DNA of 64,000 nucleotides from Xiphophorus maculatus (Eukaryota > Chordata > Actinopteri > Cyprinodontiformes > Poeciliidae): positions 1,618,056-1,682,055 of the forward strand of contig NC_036460.1 in assembly GCF_002775205.1 (NCBI RefSeq), given 5' to 3'. Positions 23,146 to 34,347 of the stretch are shown piece after piece; positions within the stretch are counted from its first letter, which is position 1, and each line of letters starts with the position of its first letter. Below the pieces are notes generated by a model. It had not been told where the DNA came from, made no database searches, and worked only from the letters and a program-made list of their open reading frames with translations. The position numbers and the translations under genes were made by a program.

Positions 23146-23298
23146 CAGTGGTCCCCGACTCTGGTCGCCCTGCAGGTTTTAGGTGTTTCCTGGCTCCAGT
23201 TCAGGTGTTTGGTGAACTGGAATTAGCTGAATCAGGCGTATTGAAGCAGGGAAACATCTGAAACATGCAGGGCGGTGAGGAGACGCTGATCTGGACAA
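23146..23298. mobile_element. Palindromic hAT-type MITE, degraded
   Basis: The copy starts CAGTGGTCCCCGACTCTGGT. It has an internal inverted pair: CCCTGCAGGTTTTAGGTGTT near 23169 and its approximate complement GGGAAACATCTGAAACATGC near 23250. This is the layout of a very common teleost palindromic MITE with CAGTGG termini. The right end is eroded and no duplication was identified. Confidence 0.6.
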
Positions 23299-23984
23299 AC
23301 ATGTCCGAAGTTTGAACGGACGTTCAAAGACCAGGAAACAAACTGGCCTAACTCGATTTCATTTTAACGTTATGTTTGGTGATGTTTGTGTAATGCTTCG
23401 TGAGCCGCCCAGCCAGTTGGGCCTTCATAGAGAAAGACATTTAGGAAAATATTCCAATACTTTGAAAACTTTCACACATTGTTGCAGTCCCACTTCACCC
23501 ACCAGTCCACCAGTCATCTGTTTCCTTAAATCAAAACATCAACAAACGTTGTCAGATATGACAGAAATGCTGCTGAAGAATCTTGATTGGCAGCTTCTTA
23601 TCGTTACACATAGCAGAGATTTACCTCCTTTCCATTTAGGGTCAAGGTTTTACCGCTGTGTCATGAGAAACATTATTATCAAATTATTAAAGAGATTCAA
23701 AGTTGGCCTCTGAAAATGTTGCTTTATTATTGTTCATGTTAATCTTAAGAAATAATCATTTCAAATCATTTTTATGCTGCCATGAAGGTTGTGTGTTTTT
23801 TTTTTAGCTCAGGTTTGTTCCTAGTTTTCCTTTCACTGTCCTGCATAGTGTATGTGTTCTTTTATTACACTTTATTTTATAACAACATTGATTAAAAAAC
23901 AACCAAAACACAAGTTAATACGAGTACAGATGAATATTTATTTAATATTCTGGTTCATAAAGCTTTAAAATCAGCTTAAAAACT
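23299..23984. other. Intergenic with one arm of a 61-bp direct repeat
   Basis: Positions 23428-23488 recur at 25249-25309 in the same orientation with one mismatch. No gene seen. The 133-residue ORF at 23312-23713 runs through this repeat and has no known domain. Confidence 0.45.
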
Positions 23985-24917
23985 TTAAGCAGGTTTTCTA
24001 CGATGAAAGAAGAGAGCTTTACAAGCCAGGCGTATTTTCCCCAGTTTTAACCCGTAAACAAGCGGGTTAAAAAATGGCTGACAGGTGACAAAGTACAGAG
24101 ATAAAACAATACGCAGGACAGCAGGGAGTCTGCTCAAGTCAAACCTACTCTGCAGAATCTCAAAGAAAGAACAAAAGAAGAAGTTGAGGACTGACGCCAG
24201 GTGAGGCATGCAGGTGCTGATCGCTTTCTGACGCGTCTGTTTGGATCCAGAAAAACAAACTTTCAGGATCTTCACGTAGGTGTAGAGGATGAGCGCGGCG
24301 AGGCTGGGCAGCACAGAGCAGGTGTAGACCAGTCCGTAGACGTTACTGGCCGTCGCGCCGCTGCACAGCAACTTTGTCACATAATAATTAACACAGAAAA
24401 CTTTATCGATTATGTTTCCACACAACCCAGAGGACGCGTTCAGTGAAATCATCACAATTATGTTCAGCAGAGGAATGAACCAAGAAAACACAACCAGCCT
24501 GCTGACTTTGCTCATCTGCATCTGTGTGCTGTAGTGCAGAGGGTGGCAGATGGCCAGATATCGGTCATAAGACATGACGGCTAGGGTATAAAACTCAACG
24601 TTCGCGTACATGTAGAGACAGAAGATCTGCAGGAAGCAGAGAGGAACAGAAACGGAGTGAACGTCCGAGAGGATCTGGACCAGCAGGAAGGGAAACAATG
24701 ATGAGCTGCCGTACAGTTCGTTCACAAACAGGCTGCAGAGGAACAGGAACATGGGTTCATGTAAGGTCCGGTTCACACAGATCACCGCGATCAGCAGGAC
24801 GTTGGAGCCGATAATGAACATATAAACACACATGATAACCAGGAAAACGACGTACTTAAACAGGCCGATGTCAAAGTAGGCGCTCAGAGTGAAATATGAA
24901 ACCTGCGAAACGTTCAT
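23985..24917 (-). CDS. Odorant receptor, inverted pair member 2
   Basis: The 310-residue intronless OR starts at the ATG of MNVSQVSYF (24917); the frame upstream is open for a few codons but lacks an ATG. Motifs are LHEPMFLFLCSLF, MSYDRYLAICHPLHY, KQTRQKAISTCMPHLAS and FNPLVYGLK. The N-terminal part is almost identical to the receptor at 21021-21944, including DNA-level blocks. The TM4 to loop-2 segment (VVFSWFIPLLNIIVMISLN) is different, and that region helps shape ligand specificity in ORs. The tail ends in a basic HRRKPA. It is presumed to be a functional olfactory GPCR. Confidence 0.93.
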   Translation of the reverse strand: MNVSQVSYFTLSAYFDIGLFKYVVFLVIMCVYMFIIGSNVLLIAVICVNRTLHEPMFLFLCSLFVNELYGSSSLFPFLLVQILSDVHSVSVPLCFLQIFCLYMYANVEFYTLAVMSYDRYLAICHPLHYSTQMQMSKVSRLVVFSWFIPLLNIIVMISLNASSGLCGNIIDKVFCVNYYVTKLLCSGATASNVYGLVYTCSVLPSLAALILYTYVKILKVCFSGSKQTRQKAISTCMPHLASVLNFFFCSFFEILQSRFDLSRLPAVLRIVLSLYFVTCQPFFNPLVYGLKLGKIRLACKALFFHRRKPA

Positions 24918-26700
24918 CCTTGATAACACAATCAGTTTTTATGAGATAAAGACTTCAGGTAAAGGAAAATTATTCAGAACTGTGAAAACAAATCATTTGT
25001 TTTTGTAAATCAGAGATATTTTCCATTCCTCCCCCGTTCCAGTGAATGTTACAACCTTCAGCTGGTTTCCTGCGGCTGCAGGTTCTGCTCTGCTGCTTTT
25101 AAGAGCTTCAGTTTGTAGTAAAACACACACTCTGATACACACCTGCTCTGACTGACAACAAGGAGGGGGCAAGGAGACGACGACATTTCAAAGACTATAC
25201 ACGTTTTACAGCAGGTCGAAAAGCATCCAGAAAGTTTGGATGAACTTCTAGAGAAAGACATTTAGGAAAATATTCCAATACTTTGAAAACTTCCACACAT
25301 TGTTGCAGTTGCACATGTTAGCCTAGGCCAACATGTTGGAAGATCTTCCAACATGTTGGAAGATCTTCCAAATTGTATTTGGAAGTTTGTGGAAAAGTCT
25401 TTCTTGGTAACAACGTCATCAAAGTTTCTCCTGCATGGAGAAACGATATTTGCTCAGATGGGATTTGACCAAATTCTTCTACTCTAACTTTACATTTTGG
25501 TGGAGATGGAGGTTCACTCCATCTCCACTCATCCTCAGGTTTTTTTGTAATTTGCATTTTTAATTGATTTTAATCCACATCCACAAACTACTCATTAGAA
25601 TTTCCAATGGAAAACTTATCTTCAGTTTTATCTATAGATTTTAAATGAATATGGTATCTTTTACCTTCTTTCTCAAAAACTTGTGAAGAGTTTCCTCTGG
25701 TTAAGTTTTTAATGAATCAATGTAATCAGTGTGATTAAAGATAAATGCCTGGAGGAGACATTAGTCCTCTAATCCTGGAAATGACAGAAAGCCGACTTTG
25801 TAATTATCTTTATGTGGCTCTGAAGGTTCAGGTTTGAGTCCAGATTTCGGGCTTTTTGATCAAAAAGTACAAACTCTTTGTATTTCCCCACCTAATAAAG
25901 TTCATTTTTATTTAATGTTTTCTAAGGAAGTTATTTCTTTATTTTTTTTTATCTCTTTTTATTAAGAGAAATCTTTTTTTAGGCTCTGTTTGCACTTTAA
26001 GATGTAATCTGTTCTCAGGTTTTTTTTATAAAAATTATTAAAAAGTGCAGATTTACAGAGAGGTTGTGAACATAAGATCATGAAAGACAAAAGTTTGACT
26101 TTTGTTTGGACCTTTAACTGGAAGGAAATGTTAGTAACCTGAAACTGGATGAGTTTAACTTTAATCTCCTGGTTTAGATGGAGACTTTCTGATGTCTGAT
26201 GAAAATGAAATGAAAACGGTTTGATTTAATTTTTCTGATAAATTTCTGTTTTTTTTTAACAAGTGTTTACTCAGACTGTGGGTCTGGTCCGGACCCAGGA
26301 GGAGAAACTGGTCCTGAATGTCCTGAAGCCGCCCTGTGGGGCCCCTGGGGGACACAGCGTGTCCTCTCTTGCTGCTAATTGTCCTGTTGGTGTCCAAAGC
26401 GCCGCCTGGGCAGCATCCTCTGGGATCTCTCACTGCCAACAGCCCTGCTGGGGCTCATTAGGGTGAGGCGACACAGTAAACATGATGCAATCACACCAGT
26501 GACCTTCGACTGAGACCCAGCAGCTCAGAGTGGAAAGATCTGATGTTTGATGTGCCAGGAAAGTTACAACCTCAGCAGAAACTCTGACCGTGTCCAAATG
26601 GAAAGAATCAGTTTCTCACAGAAACTGAACACTTTGGTTTTCAATCAAGTTCAATCACTGGGTGATCGCGAATCTCAAATTAATCAGAAGATTCATGAAA
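24918..26700. other. Intergenic with short repeats
   Basis: No gene seen. It holds the second arm of the 61-bp direct repeat (25249-25309) and a doubled palindromic 20-mer at 25328-25371. The 5' leader and promoter of the receptor ending at 24917 must lie near its left edge. Confidence 0.4.
25328..25371. repeat. Doubled palindromic 20-mer
   Basis: The 20-base unit CCAACATGTTGGAAGATCTT occurs twice in a row and is followed by CCAA. Both CCAACATGTTGG and GGAAGATCTTCC are perfect palindromes, so the tract can fold in several alternative ways. Confidence 0.85.
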
Positions 26701-26719
26701 ATATGAAAACATTCACTGC

Positions 26720-27060
26720 TTCCTTCTCTAAGGCTGTTTCCACCTGATGGTCCAGTCGACCCGGTTCCACTGTACCAGAACTCCATCATCTGCTCCACCT
26801 CCAGCTGCTGTGGTTCTCTTCCTCTCTGCTCTGAGTCAAACCAACCTGTTCCCCTCCTGGCCTGTGGGGGCGCTGCACCAAGAACCACTGAAGGAAACGA
26901 CACAAAAACCTCTGAAGACACTGAGAGCAACTTCCTGTTTCACCAGATGGAAACAAGATGGAGGCGTCAGATTTTAGTGGCTGGAGGATTTCTCTTTAGT
27001 CTTTGGCTGAAGACCAGGAGCCATTTCTGCTGCTAGCACTAGGCTAACACGTTAGCTTTG
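26720..27060 (+). repeat. Dispersed repeat, copy A
   Basis: It aligns in inverted orientation with 35255-35371 plus 36280-36490. Shared blocks include CTGTTCCCCTCCTGGCCTGT, GGGGGCGCTGCACCAA and GCGTCAGATTTTAG. Copy B is interrupted by a hAT element. The family is unknown to me; no termini were defined. Confidence 0.65.
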
Positions 27061-27064
27061 GTTG

Positions 27065-28082
27065 TATTTACCCAGAATTCCTTGCGTTGCAGTCCACTTC
27101 CTGCTTTTGGAGCGGTCTCTGGTCCGCTTGGGGTTCACATATCAAACCAAACCCAAACTGAGGTTTGGAGGACCAAAGGTCAGAGGTCGATTAGCGTTCA
27201 CACCTCACCAAACGGACCGGAGTTTGTAAAAATGGACTGGAGTTGGATTACACCGGATTATGAATCAGCACCCTAACTGGTCCTAAGAGCTGAATAAAAA
27301 CAAAAACCACATGCTAGAGCAATACAAGGAATCATAAACAACTAAATATGAAAAACAAAGAATGAACATTAATAAAAAGAAGCAAAATACAAGATTATGA
27401 TGGGATTACTAATCACAAAGCTTTGTTACTTAGTAACATACCAAGATTATTTATGAAAATTGATTTAAAATAAAACTGGAAATGTCAAAATTTCAAAACT
27501 TGTATTTTTAAGAAGGGTTTTTTCTTTTCAAAAATTCTAGTACAATTATGTGAAGATAATACATAATTGTATTAAAGTGCTAGTTGAGATGCACTTTATA
27601 AAGTTTTATGTTTCGTCAGGTTTTCTTACACAGACAGAAACTAATGTGAGAATCTTTCCTCTTGGGCTGACGTGCAGTTCGCTCGGTCAGATGAAGTAGA
27701 TTGTTTCGGTTGATGGAGGAACATTCTGCCTGCCAGGTCTGCAGCGTCTCCTGGTTTTAAAACACCAGAAGAAGAAACCTACCCATCCGTTCCAGGATCC
27801 AGGCCAGGTGTGAAAAGGTTTTTGTCTCATTACTCACATCAAACTGCTTAACACTCACGGAAACATTTTCAGTAAAATATGGATTTTAATGAACTTTTGT
27901 AAACTTTCCATCAGCAGTTTCAGTCTCTGTGTCCAGTATTGTTTGGTTTTATTGGACTCAGCAGAATCACATCTAAAGTTCAGTCATTCGTCATCAGAAA
28001 AAGGAATCTGAAACATTGGTAGTAATAATTTTATTTTTATGACTAAAGGCTAAAAAGGCCGAATATTTACAGGCTTTTACAT
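27065..28082. other. Intergenic, no gene seen
   Basis: AT-rich spacer downstream of the receptor on the minus strand. No ORF, RNA gene or element that I can support. Confidence 0.4.
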
Positions 28083-29036
28083 TTATGCAAGTAGTTTATC
28101 ACCAGCTAAACTATTACAGAACAGCTGTTTACATGCGTTTCTTATTTTTGTCAGGTTCATTCCGTACATGATGGGATTGAGAAGAGACTGAAGAATCACA
28201 AAGTACAGAGACATGACGATCTGCAGCCCGTCGGGTATGGAGACCATATCGAATCTGCTCTGAAGGCTTTCAAACAAACAGCCGAAGGAGAAGTTGAGGA
28301 GTGAGGCTAGGTGAGGCACGCAGGTGTTGAAGGCTTTCTGCCTCGTCTGTTTGGAGCCAGACAGAACCACTCTGAGGATTTTAGTGTAGGAATAAAGGAT
28401 GGGCAGCAGCGGGACCAGAACTGTGATTACAGTACCAAACAGTCCGTAAATGTTGTTCACGCTGGTGTCAGAGCACGCCAAGTTCACAACCAGGTAGTTA
28501 CGGCAAAACGTGCTGTTCAGCACGTTTCCACACAGAGTCAGACGGACGGTCAGCAATAAAGTGATGAGAAACTTCACAAAGGAGTACAGCCAGGTCAGAA
28601 TAATCACAACTGCTACTTTATGCTGCGTCATTACGGCGTGATACTGGAGAGGACAGCAGATGGCGACGTATCGGTCATAAGACATGACGGCTAAATTACA
28701 AAACTCTGTATTTACATAAGAGTAAAGACAGAAGATCTGCAGGAAGCAGAGCGGAGCTGAAACAATGTGAACGTCAGAGAGGATCTGGACCAGCAGGAAG
28801 GGAAACAAGCCTGAGCTGCCGTACAGTTCGTTCACCAGCAGGCTGCAGAGGAGCAGGAACATGGGTTCCTGTAAGGTCCGGTTCACACAGATCACCGCGA
28901 TCAGCAGGACGTTGACTGCAACAATTATCAAGTATAACACCGCAGTTATCAGGAAGCACAAGTACCGCCATCTTCCAACGTCCACATACGCTCCAAGAAT
29001 GAAATGAACCACAGCTGGAGAAGTGGAGTTCAGCAT
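28083..29036 (-). CDS. Odorant receptor, diverged cluster member
   Basis: The 317-residue intronless OR starts at an ATG with an N-glycosylation site (NST) two residues in. It has LQEPMFLLLCSLLVNE, MSYDRYVAICCPLQY, loop-2 cysteines, KQTRQKAFNTCVPHLAS and LNPIMYGMN in TM7, with a basic C-terminus. About 40 residues around the end of TM1 to TM3 are nearly the same as in the other four receptors of this type, whereas the outer parts differ. It is presumed to be a functional olfactory GPCR. A 3' relic of a closely related gene lies at 52261-52329. Confidence 0.93.
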   Translation of the reverse strand: MLNSTSPAVVHFILGAYVDVGRWRYLCFLITAVLYLIIVAVNVLLIAVICVNRTLQEPMFLLLCSLLVNELYGSSGLFPFLLVQILSDVHIVSAPLCFLQIFCLYSYVNTEFCNLAVMSYDRYVAICCPLQYHAVMTQHKVAVVIILTWLYSFVKFLITLLLTVRLTLCGNVLNSTFCRNYLVVNLACSDTSVNNIYGLFGTVITVLVPLLPILYSYTKILRVVLSGSKQTRQKAFNTCVPHLASLLNFSFGCLFESLQSRFDMVSIPDGLQIVMSLYFVILQSLLNPIMYGMNLTKIRNACKQLFCNSLAGDKLLA

Positions 29037-32000
29037 GGCTCCTTCAGTGAGAAAGCAATAAAAAGAAGTTGATGAATCAGAAGTCTAATTATGTCCTTTG
29101 CATAATGAGAACAAACACATTTAACTTCTTACAAATTCTGTAAAGCTGGAAAAAGAGCAAGTTAAAAAGTAAGTAACAGCGTCATGAACTGAACTCCTGT
29201 GTTTTTACTCATTTAGTAAATGAGGAGTTCAGGTGATCTGAACCTCAGTCTGACTGTTGGCCGCTGTGACGCCTGCAGCCTTTTATTTCCTCTCACACTG
29301 AATGAGTGTAAGACCAGTCCCATGTTCTCTGATGGTCTGGTTGCATTTATTCCCAGAGCAACGCAACATCGTAGAATGAAACCATTTTATGTTTCTGTAA
29401 CTTTAACAAAGAAAAGACACATTTCTCTCCATTTAAGACAAGTCCATGTTTAATGTGTTGTGTGTGATGGTGCATTAGAGACATTTTAGATATAAAAAGG
29501 GAAGAGTACATTTCTGCCAAAAAACTCAAAAATTCTGCTATTAATCTCAGAAATTTTCTGGAGAAAAATCATGGAAATTAACTCGTTGTTTTTTCAGCAA
29601 TAGCATCGCTGTTTTTTGTTTTTATGTTTTTTTTCTGATTAAATATGTTTTGATATTCTCCTTATGTCATTATTAAAATGTCTAACTCCAGAGGTGAGAA
29701 ATGTGGATTTCAGGCTTATTTTTTCCTCTGTTGCCATGGTGAATCGCTCCATTGATCAGGTCTGAGTTGAGTTACCTGGTTGATATTCTGAAAGTGAAAA
29801 TGCTGAGTATCGCAGAGCTGGTTGGGTTTATTCAGAGTATCTTCCTTCGACTCAGAGTTTGTTAAACCTGCTTTCTGAAATCGACCCCTGCTGCTTAAAA
29901 TGAGAACTGCAGTAGCATCTGACATGCACAGATGTTTTTAAAGCTTGTGAGGGTTTAAACTTATCGCAGTTAAAACACCCAGGTCACTTTAAAGTTTCAG
30001 ATTTTGTGATAAAGATCAGGAAAAAGACAGAGAGAAATCAGCTTCCTGCTGATTTCAGTCTGATTTCAGTTAATTGAAGAGAATCAAGCAAATGGAAATA
30101 AGAAGAAAGAGAAAAAATACTGAGAAATCATTTTGGTGTCATTGGTTAACAATGAACACATTATAATGTCCGATTCTTCTTCTTTATTTTTTACGTTGAG
30201 GAAAGAAACTGTGGGCGTTTCCAGCCTCCAGCAGCTTCAGACTGAAGGTATAAACGAAGCGCCGGCGGTTCAGCCAGCAGATCGTCTCTCTGGTCCAACA
30301 ACCGGCAGGTTTCCGTCTGCAGCTCTTCCTGTTCGACTCCACCTGATGAAGGTTTCATCTCTGACCTTTGCTCTGATTGTTGATGTGAATGATCAGGAAC
30401 CTGATTACAAGACTCTGATGCTTTCTTTAACTGTTAACAGGAAACATTTAATAGTTCCAGTTTTGTATCTTGTGACGGATGTTTAATATTTGCTCTCAGA
30501 AAAAGGATCACTCAGTGAAGTCTCCTCTTCCTGCTGCCTGAACTTGTTCTCTTTATTTTCCTGTTCTTCCAGATTCATGGACATTATCAGCAGGTGTTTG
30601 GTTTGATTTTTTAACTTCTCCTTAACAAAGAATATTTTCAAATAAGTTTAAGGAATTGGTTTATAATTCATGCCTGAAACACACAGAAACAATCTCTCTG
30701 TTTATGAACTAACCTCATGTTATAAATGTTGTGTAAGTTCGGTGCTGCTGAGGCTTTAGTTCCCTTATTTAAGGCTCTGCTGCTGATACTGAGTCACTTC
30801 CTGCTCTGGTTGCTTTAAGATCTTGATTCATCATTTTTCTGTGTGATGAATGTATCTCATCTTCACCAGGATTTCTTTCTCTCTGCAGTTTTATTCTGAA
30901 GAACCAGCAAAGTAATTTTATTGTTTCTCTGCTGGTTCTGTCTCACATGAAGCCGTCTTGCAGACGGAGCAGAAAGCTCTGCTGTTTCTCTGATGGTGTT
31001 TGTTAAAAGAGGATTCTGTCGTTGTTTATCTAATAAACTAACAAAATCCCTCATTTAGTTCAACTTTAGACCAAGTTTCCTTTCCCTTTGGACGGAGCTA
31101 TTAAAATGTTCATGATTGGGAAATGTATTCCAGAGCTGTTATTGCAGGACAGATGAAATGTTGGTTATTCATTTTACATGGAAAAACCCTGAAAACACAA
31201 GCAGAACATTTGTACAAAAAATGTTGGAGGTGTTTTTTATTTTATTAACTGATGATCACCAGTGATTTTTCAACAAGTCAGTTTCTTGATGCAATCAACA
31301 TGACATGAACCTGAATTACTCTAAAAGTCCAAACTGCATTTAGTTTTTACCTCCATATATAAATTAGATGTTTTTTTCTTTTGAAACTCATTCAGATGAT
31401 ATTTCTGATGAATTTCTGCTTTGTACGACAAAATGAACTGAACTGATCTGAATGTGAAGTCAAGGAAAAGATGGTGTTTGATTTAAAAACCAGTTCAAGC
31501 AACTCCATCCAATTAAATAAAAATGTAAAAGATCTGACTTTAAAATGTAGAAAAGCAGCAAAATGTAATAACTGATGCAAAATGTTGTCACTGTTACATT
31601 TTGCGATGAGGTTTCTCTTTAAAATATGATAACATAATAATGTGGCGCATTTTGCAATAAAACACAAACCAGTGTTTGTGTTGATCTTAACTGAAATATT
31701 ACTGATAAACATTTATCAGGTTGTAGATCCTAAATATTTAAATCATTGAATATTCGGTCAATAAATAAAATATTTGTATATTGAGATAGAGGCTGGACAC
31801 ACCGCGGCTCCAGACTGGGCCCCGGTGACCCGCGTTCATACGAGGGAACACTGACCCCAAAGGTTTTATTAAGGGGTCTTTCATTTTCGTACTTTATGAT
31901 TATGACCAAACACATAATATATTCCAACCTGAGATAAATTAATGTATGTTGATTTTTCCTGCACTATTATTCTACGTTTCCTTTTGTAATTTTGTATCTT

Positions 32001-32083
32001 CAGGTTGGGAAACCAACATGTTTTTGTCATCTCTGCTTTGTTCCCCATTTTGTTGCAGATTGGCTGAATGAAATCTTTGAACG
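29037..32083. other. Intergenic, no gene seen
   Basis: About 3 kb of AT-rich DNA with no supported coding region. It separates minus- and plus-strand receptors and so should contain both promoters (divergent arrangement). A splice acceptor (TTTTGTTGCAG) about 25 bp before the ATG at 32084 suggests an untranslated first exon somewhere upstream on the plus strand. Confidence 0.4.
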
Positions 32084-33028
32084 ATGCAGAACGTCTCTTC
32101 ACAGCAGCACTTTATCCTGAACGGTTTTGCAGAACTGGGCGACCTGAGGCCGGTCCTCTTCGTCCCGTTCCTCCTCATGTTCATCGTGGCTCTGCTGGCC
32201 AACTCCCTGCTGGTTTATGTTGTCGTTTCTCAGAGGAGCCTTCATCAGCCAATGAGCATCCTCATCGCCGGCATGGCTTGTGTCGACCTCTGCCTCCCGG
32301 TGTTCTTTGTTCCCAACATGTTGCTCAGCTTCCTGTTTGACTGGAAGGGAATCTCTCTGATTGGCTGCCTGGTTCAGATGCACTTCATTCACTTCTTTGG
32401 AACGTTTCAGTCCACCATCCTGGTGTGGATGGCTCTGGATCGATACTTTGCCATTTGTACGCCACTCCACTACCATGAACTGATGGCGCTGCAGAGATTC
32501 CTGAAGTTTATCGTCCCGCTGGTTGTCAGAAACATGCTGCTCATCTCTCTGTTTGTGAGTTTGGCAGGAAAGCTGTCGTTCTGCAGGAATGTGATGAACC
32601 ACTGTTTCTGTGAGCACATGGCCTTGGTGGAGCTGGCCTGTGGATCCACCGCCATCAACAACCTTGTAGGTCTGATTACTGTCTTCCTCATCCCTGTCTT
32701 TGACTTCTTATTTATCGCAGCATCTTACATTCTGATAATCAGCACCATGTTGAGGTCCAGCAGCTCCGGTGTGAAAGCATTACACACCTGCATCACTCAC
32801 ATCATGGTCCTCACCTTCAGTCTGACCTTGGCTCTAATTGCTTTCCTGTCATATCGAGTTAAAAGCGGATTCCCTGCAGCCGTCCGAGTTTTCTTCAGCA
32901 CCATGTACCTGTTGTTCCCGAGCTGCTTCAACCCGATCATCTACGGCGTCAGAACCACTGAGATCAGGCAGCACATTCTGAACACGCTGACGCACTGGAA
33001 ACAATTCGTCCAGGTCCTTCCCTACTAG
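32084..33028 (+). CDS. Odorant receptor; stop codon supplied by a transposon
   Basis: The 314-residue intronless OR starts at ATG 32084. Motifs are LHQPMSILIAGMA after TM1, MALDRYFAICTPLHYHELM at TM3, loop-2 cysteines, ALHTCITHIMVL at TM6 and FNPIIYGVRT in TM7. It resembles the OR51/52-like class more than the other receptors in the window. It is the uninterrupted paralogue of the LINE-split gene at 651-6561, and its site 32743-32756 is the empty target. The final TAG (33026-33028) is the first three bases of a hAT element. Beyond the element, the duplicated target is followed by CAT TAG, so the receptor formerly had one more residue (His) before its own stop. The loss is probably harmless, but the 3' UTR is now the transposon. 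Confidence 0.95.
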   Translation: MQNVSSQQHFILNGFAELGDLRPVLFVPFLLMFIVALLANSLLVYVVVSQRSLHQPMSILIAGMACVDLCLPVFFVPNMLLSFLFDWKGISLIGCLVQMHFIHFFGTFQSTILVWMALDRYFAICTPLHYHELMALQRFLKFIVPLVVRNMLLISLFVSLAGKLSFCRNVMNHCFCEHMALVELACGSTAINNLVGLITVFLIPVFDFLFIAASYILIISTMLRSSSSGVKALHTCITHIMVLTFSLTLALIAFLSYRVKSGFPAAVRVFFSTMYLLFPSCFNPIIYGVRTTEIRQHILNTLTHWKQFVQVLPY

Positions 33029-34316
33029 GCCTGTCACGATAGCAAATTTTGCTGAACGATTAATTGTCTCAAAAAATTATTGCGATAAACGATAATATTG
33101 TCTGAAGATCTTTTTACACTGATTTAATGGAAATGATGTAATAATGATGTGATTTCCTGCCAAAGATAGATACACTTTATTTTCAAAAGAACATTTAACA
33201 CTGGAACTGATAAACAAAATAAACTAAACAACCAAAAACAAAATGGATTCTCAGTCTCCATTAACAAAAAATGTACTTGAATAAAAACTAAACAACATAA
33301 AGCCAAAGTGGAAATAAATACTGCATTCAACCAAAAGAGTGCAGATTATGAAGTCTGTATATTATGTTGCCCTTCAGTAATAATTAGATTTAAATAAAGA
33401 AGATGGGCACATCGACTACCTGATGCAATAATTCACACTACAAGATTTCTTGCTCCTATTTTTCCCCTTATGACAATCTTAGAACGTTGGTCTTTCTAAG
33501 ATTGTGTGGTTTGTTATGGTAGATCATCGTTGCTGCTCCGATCTAAATCAGGGTTTTTCCCCGACTGGGAGCTTTAAGACACCTGTTGAATGTGACAGGC
33601 AGCCAATCAGAAAGCTCGGATTCTCCTCTGTGCTTTCTGTGGGGAAATTACGGAGGGGAATCCCAAACAACTGATACGGCGCAACCCGAAGTCCAGCGGA
33701 CATCGGAGATGATATGTGGAAACAACATTAATGTTTATTCAACATGCAAAGAATATAGAAATGACAAGAGGAGGAGTTGGAGCGAAATTGTTACCGCAGT
33801 TGATAAACCCAGTAACTTTTCAGCTGTTCTTTGTTAACGTGACATAAATAGGTTCTAATGATTTTCATTCAGTCAGGACTTTACACTGACACTAGCCACG
33901 TGCATTGCAGGTAGATTGTAGTAAAGCATTGATTAATGCCTGGTTTTAAAATTAGTTCACTGGACTTGTAGCCATTATTTTGTAACCATTGTTGGACACC
34001 ACACGGCAGGACCGAACCCGATGGAACCGTTATACCAAGGATTTCTGTCGGGTAATGTGTGGCCTGTCAGGTTTTAAAAACGGGCCGACAATCGGCTGAC
34101 AGCTCTAAGATCGGGTCGTCTGTGCTGGGCTTTACACTAAGGAAATGAGGAAGGAGGGTCAGTGGAGAGCACCGGAGTTGAGCCTTTTTTCATTTGGTGT
34201 CATCAACAGAAAGAGAAAAAGGATGGAAGAGACGATAATGCCGATAATTGAAATGACGTCGATAGTTTTTATTTATCGTGCGATTAATCGATTTATCGTT
34301 TATCGCGACAGGCCTA
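33026..34316. mobile_element. hAT transposon abutting the OR stop
   Basis: The 1.3-kb element has 16-bp inverted ends with one mismatch (TAGGCCTGTCACGATA at the left; TATCGCGACAGGCCTA at the right). The eight bases TTCCCTAC flank it at 33018-33025 and 34317-34324. The subterminal sequence is rich in GCGATAAACGATAAT. No transposase ORF is visible, so it is non-autonomous. Assignment to hAT rests on the 8-bp duplication. Confidence 0.88.
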
Positions 34317-34347
34317 TTCCCTACCATTAGAAACCACTTCCCTTCTC

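Noticed and set aside
23312-23713. 133-residue plus-strand ORF
   Set aside because: It runs through a 61-bp direct repeat and next to a MITE; the composition is unlike a protein family I know.
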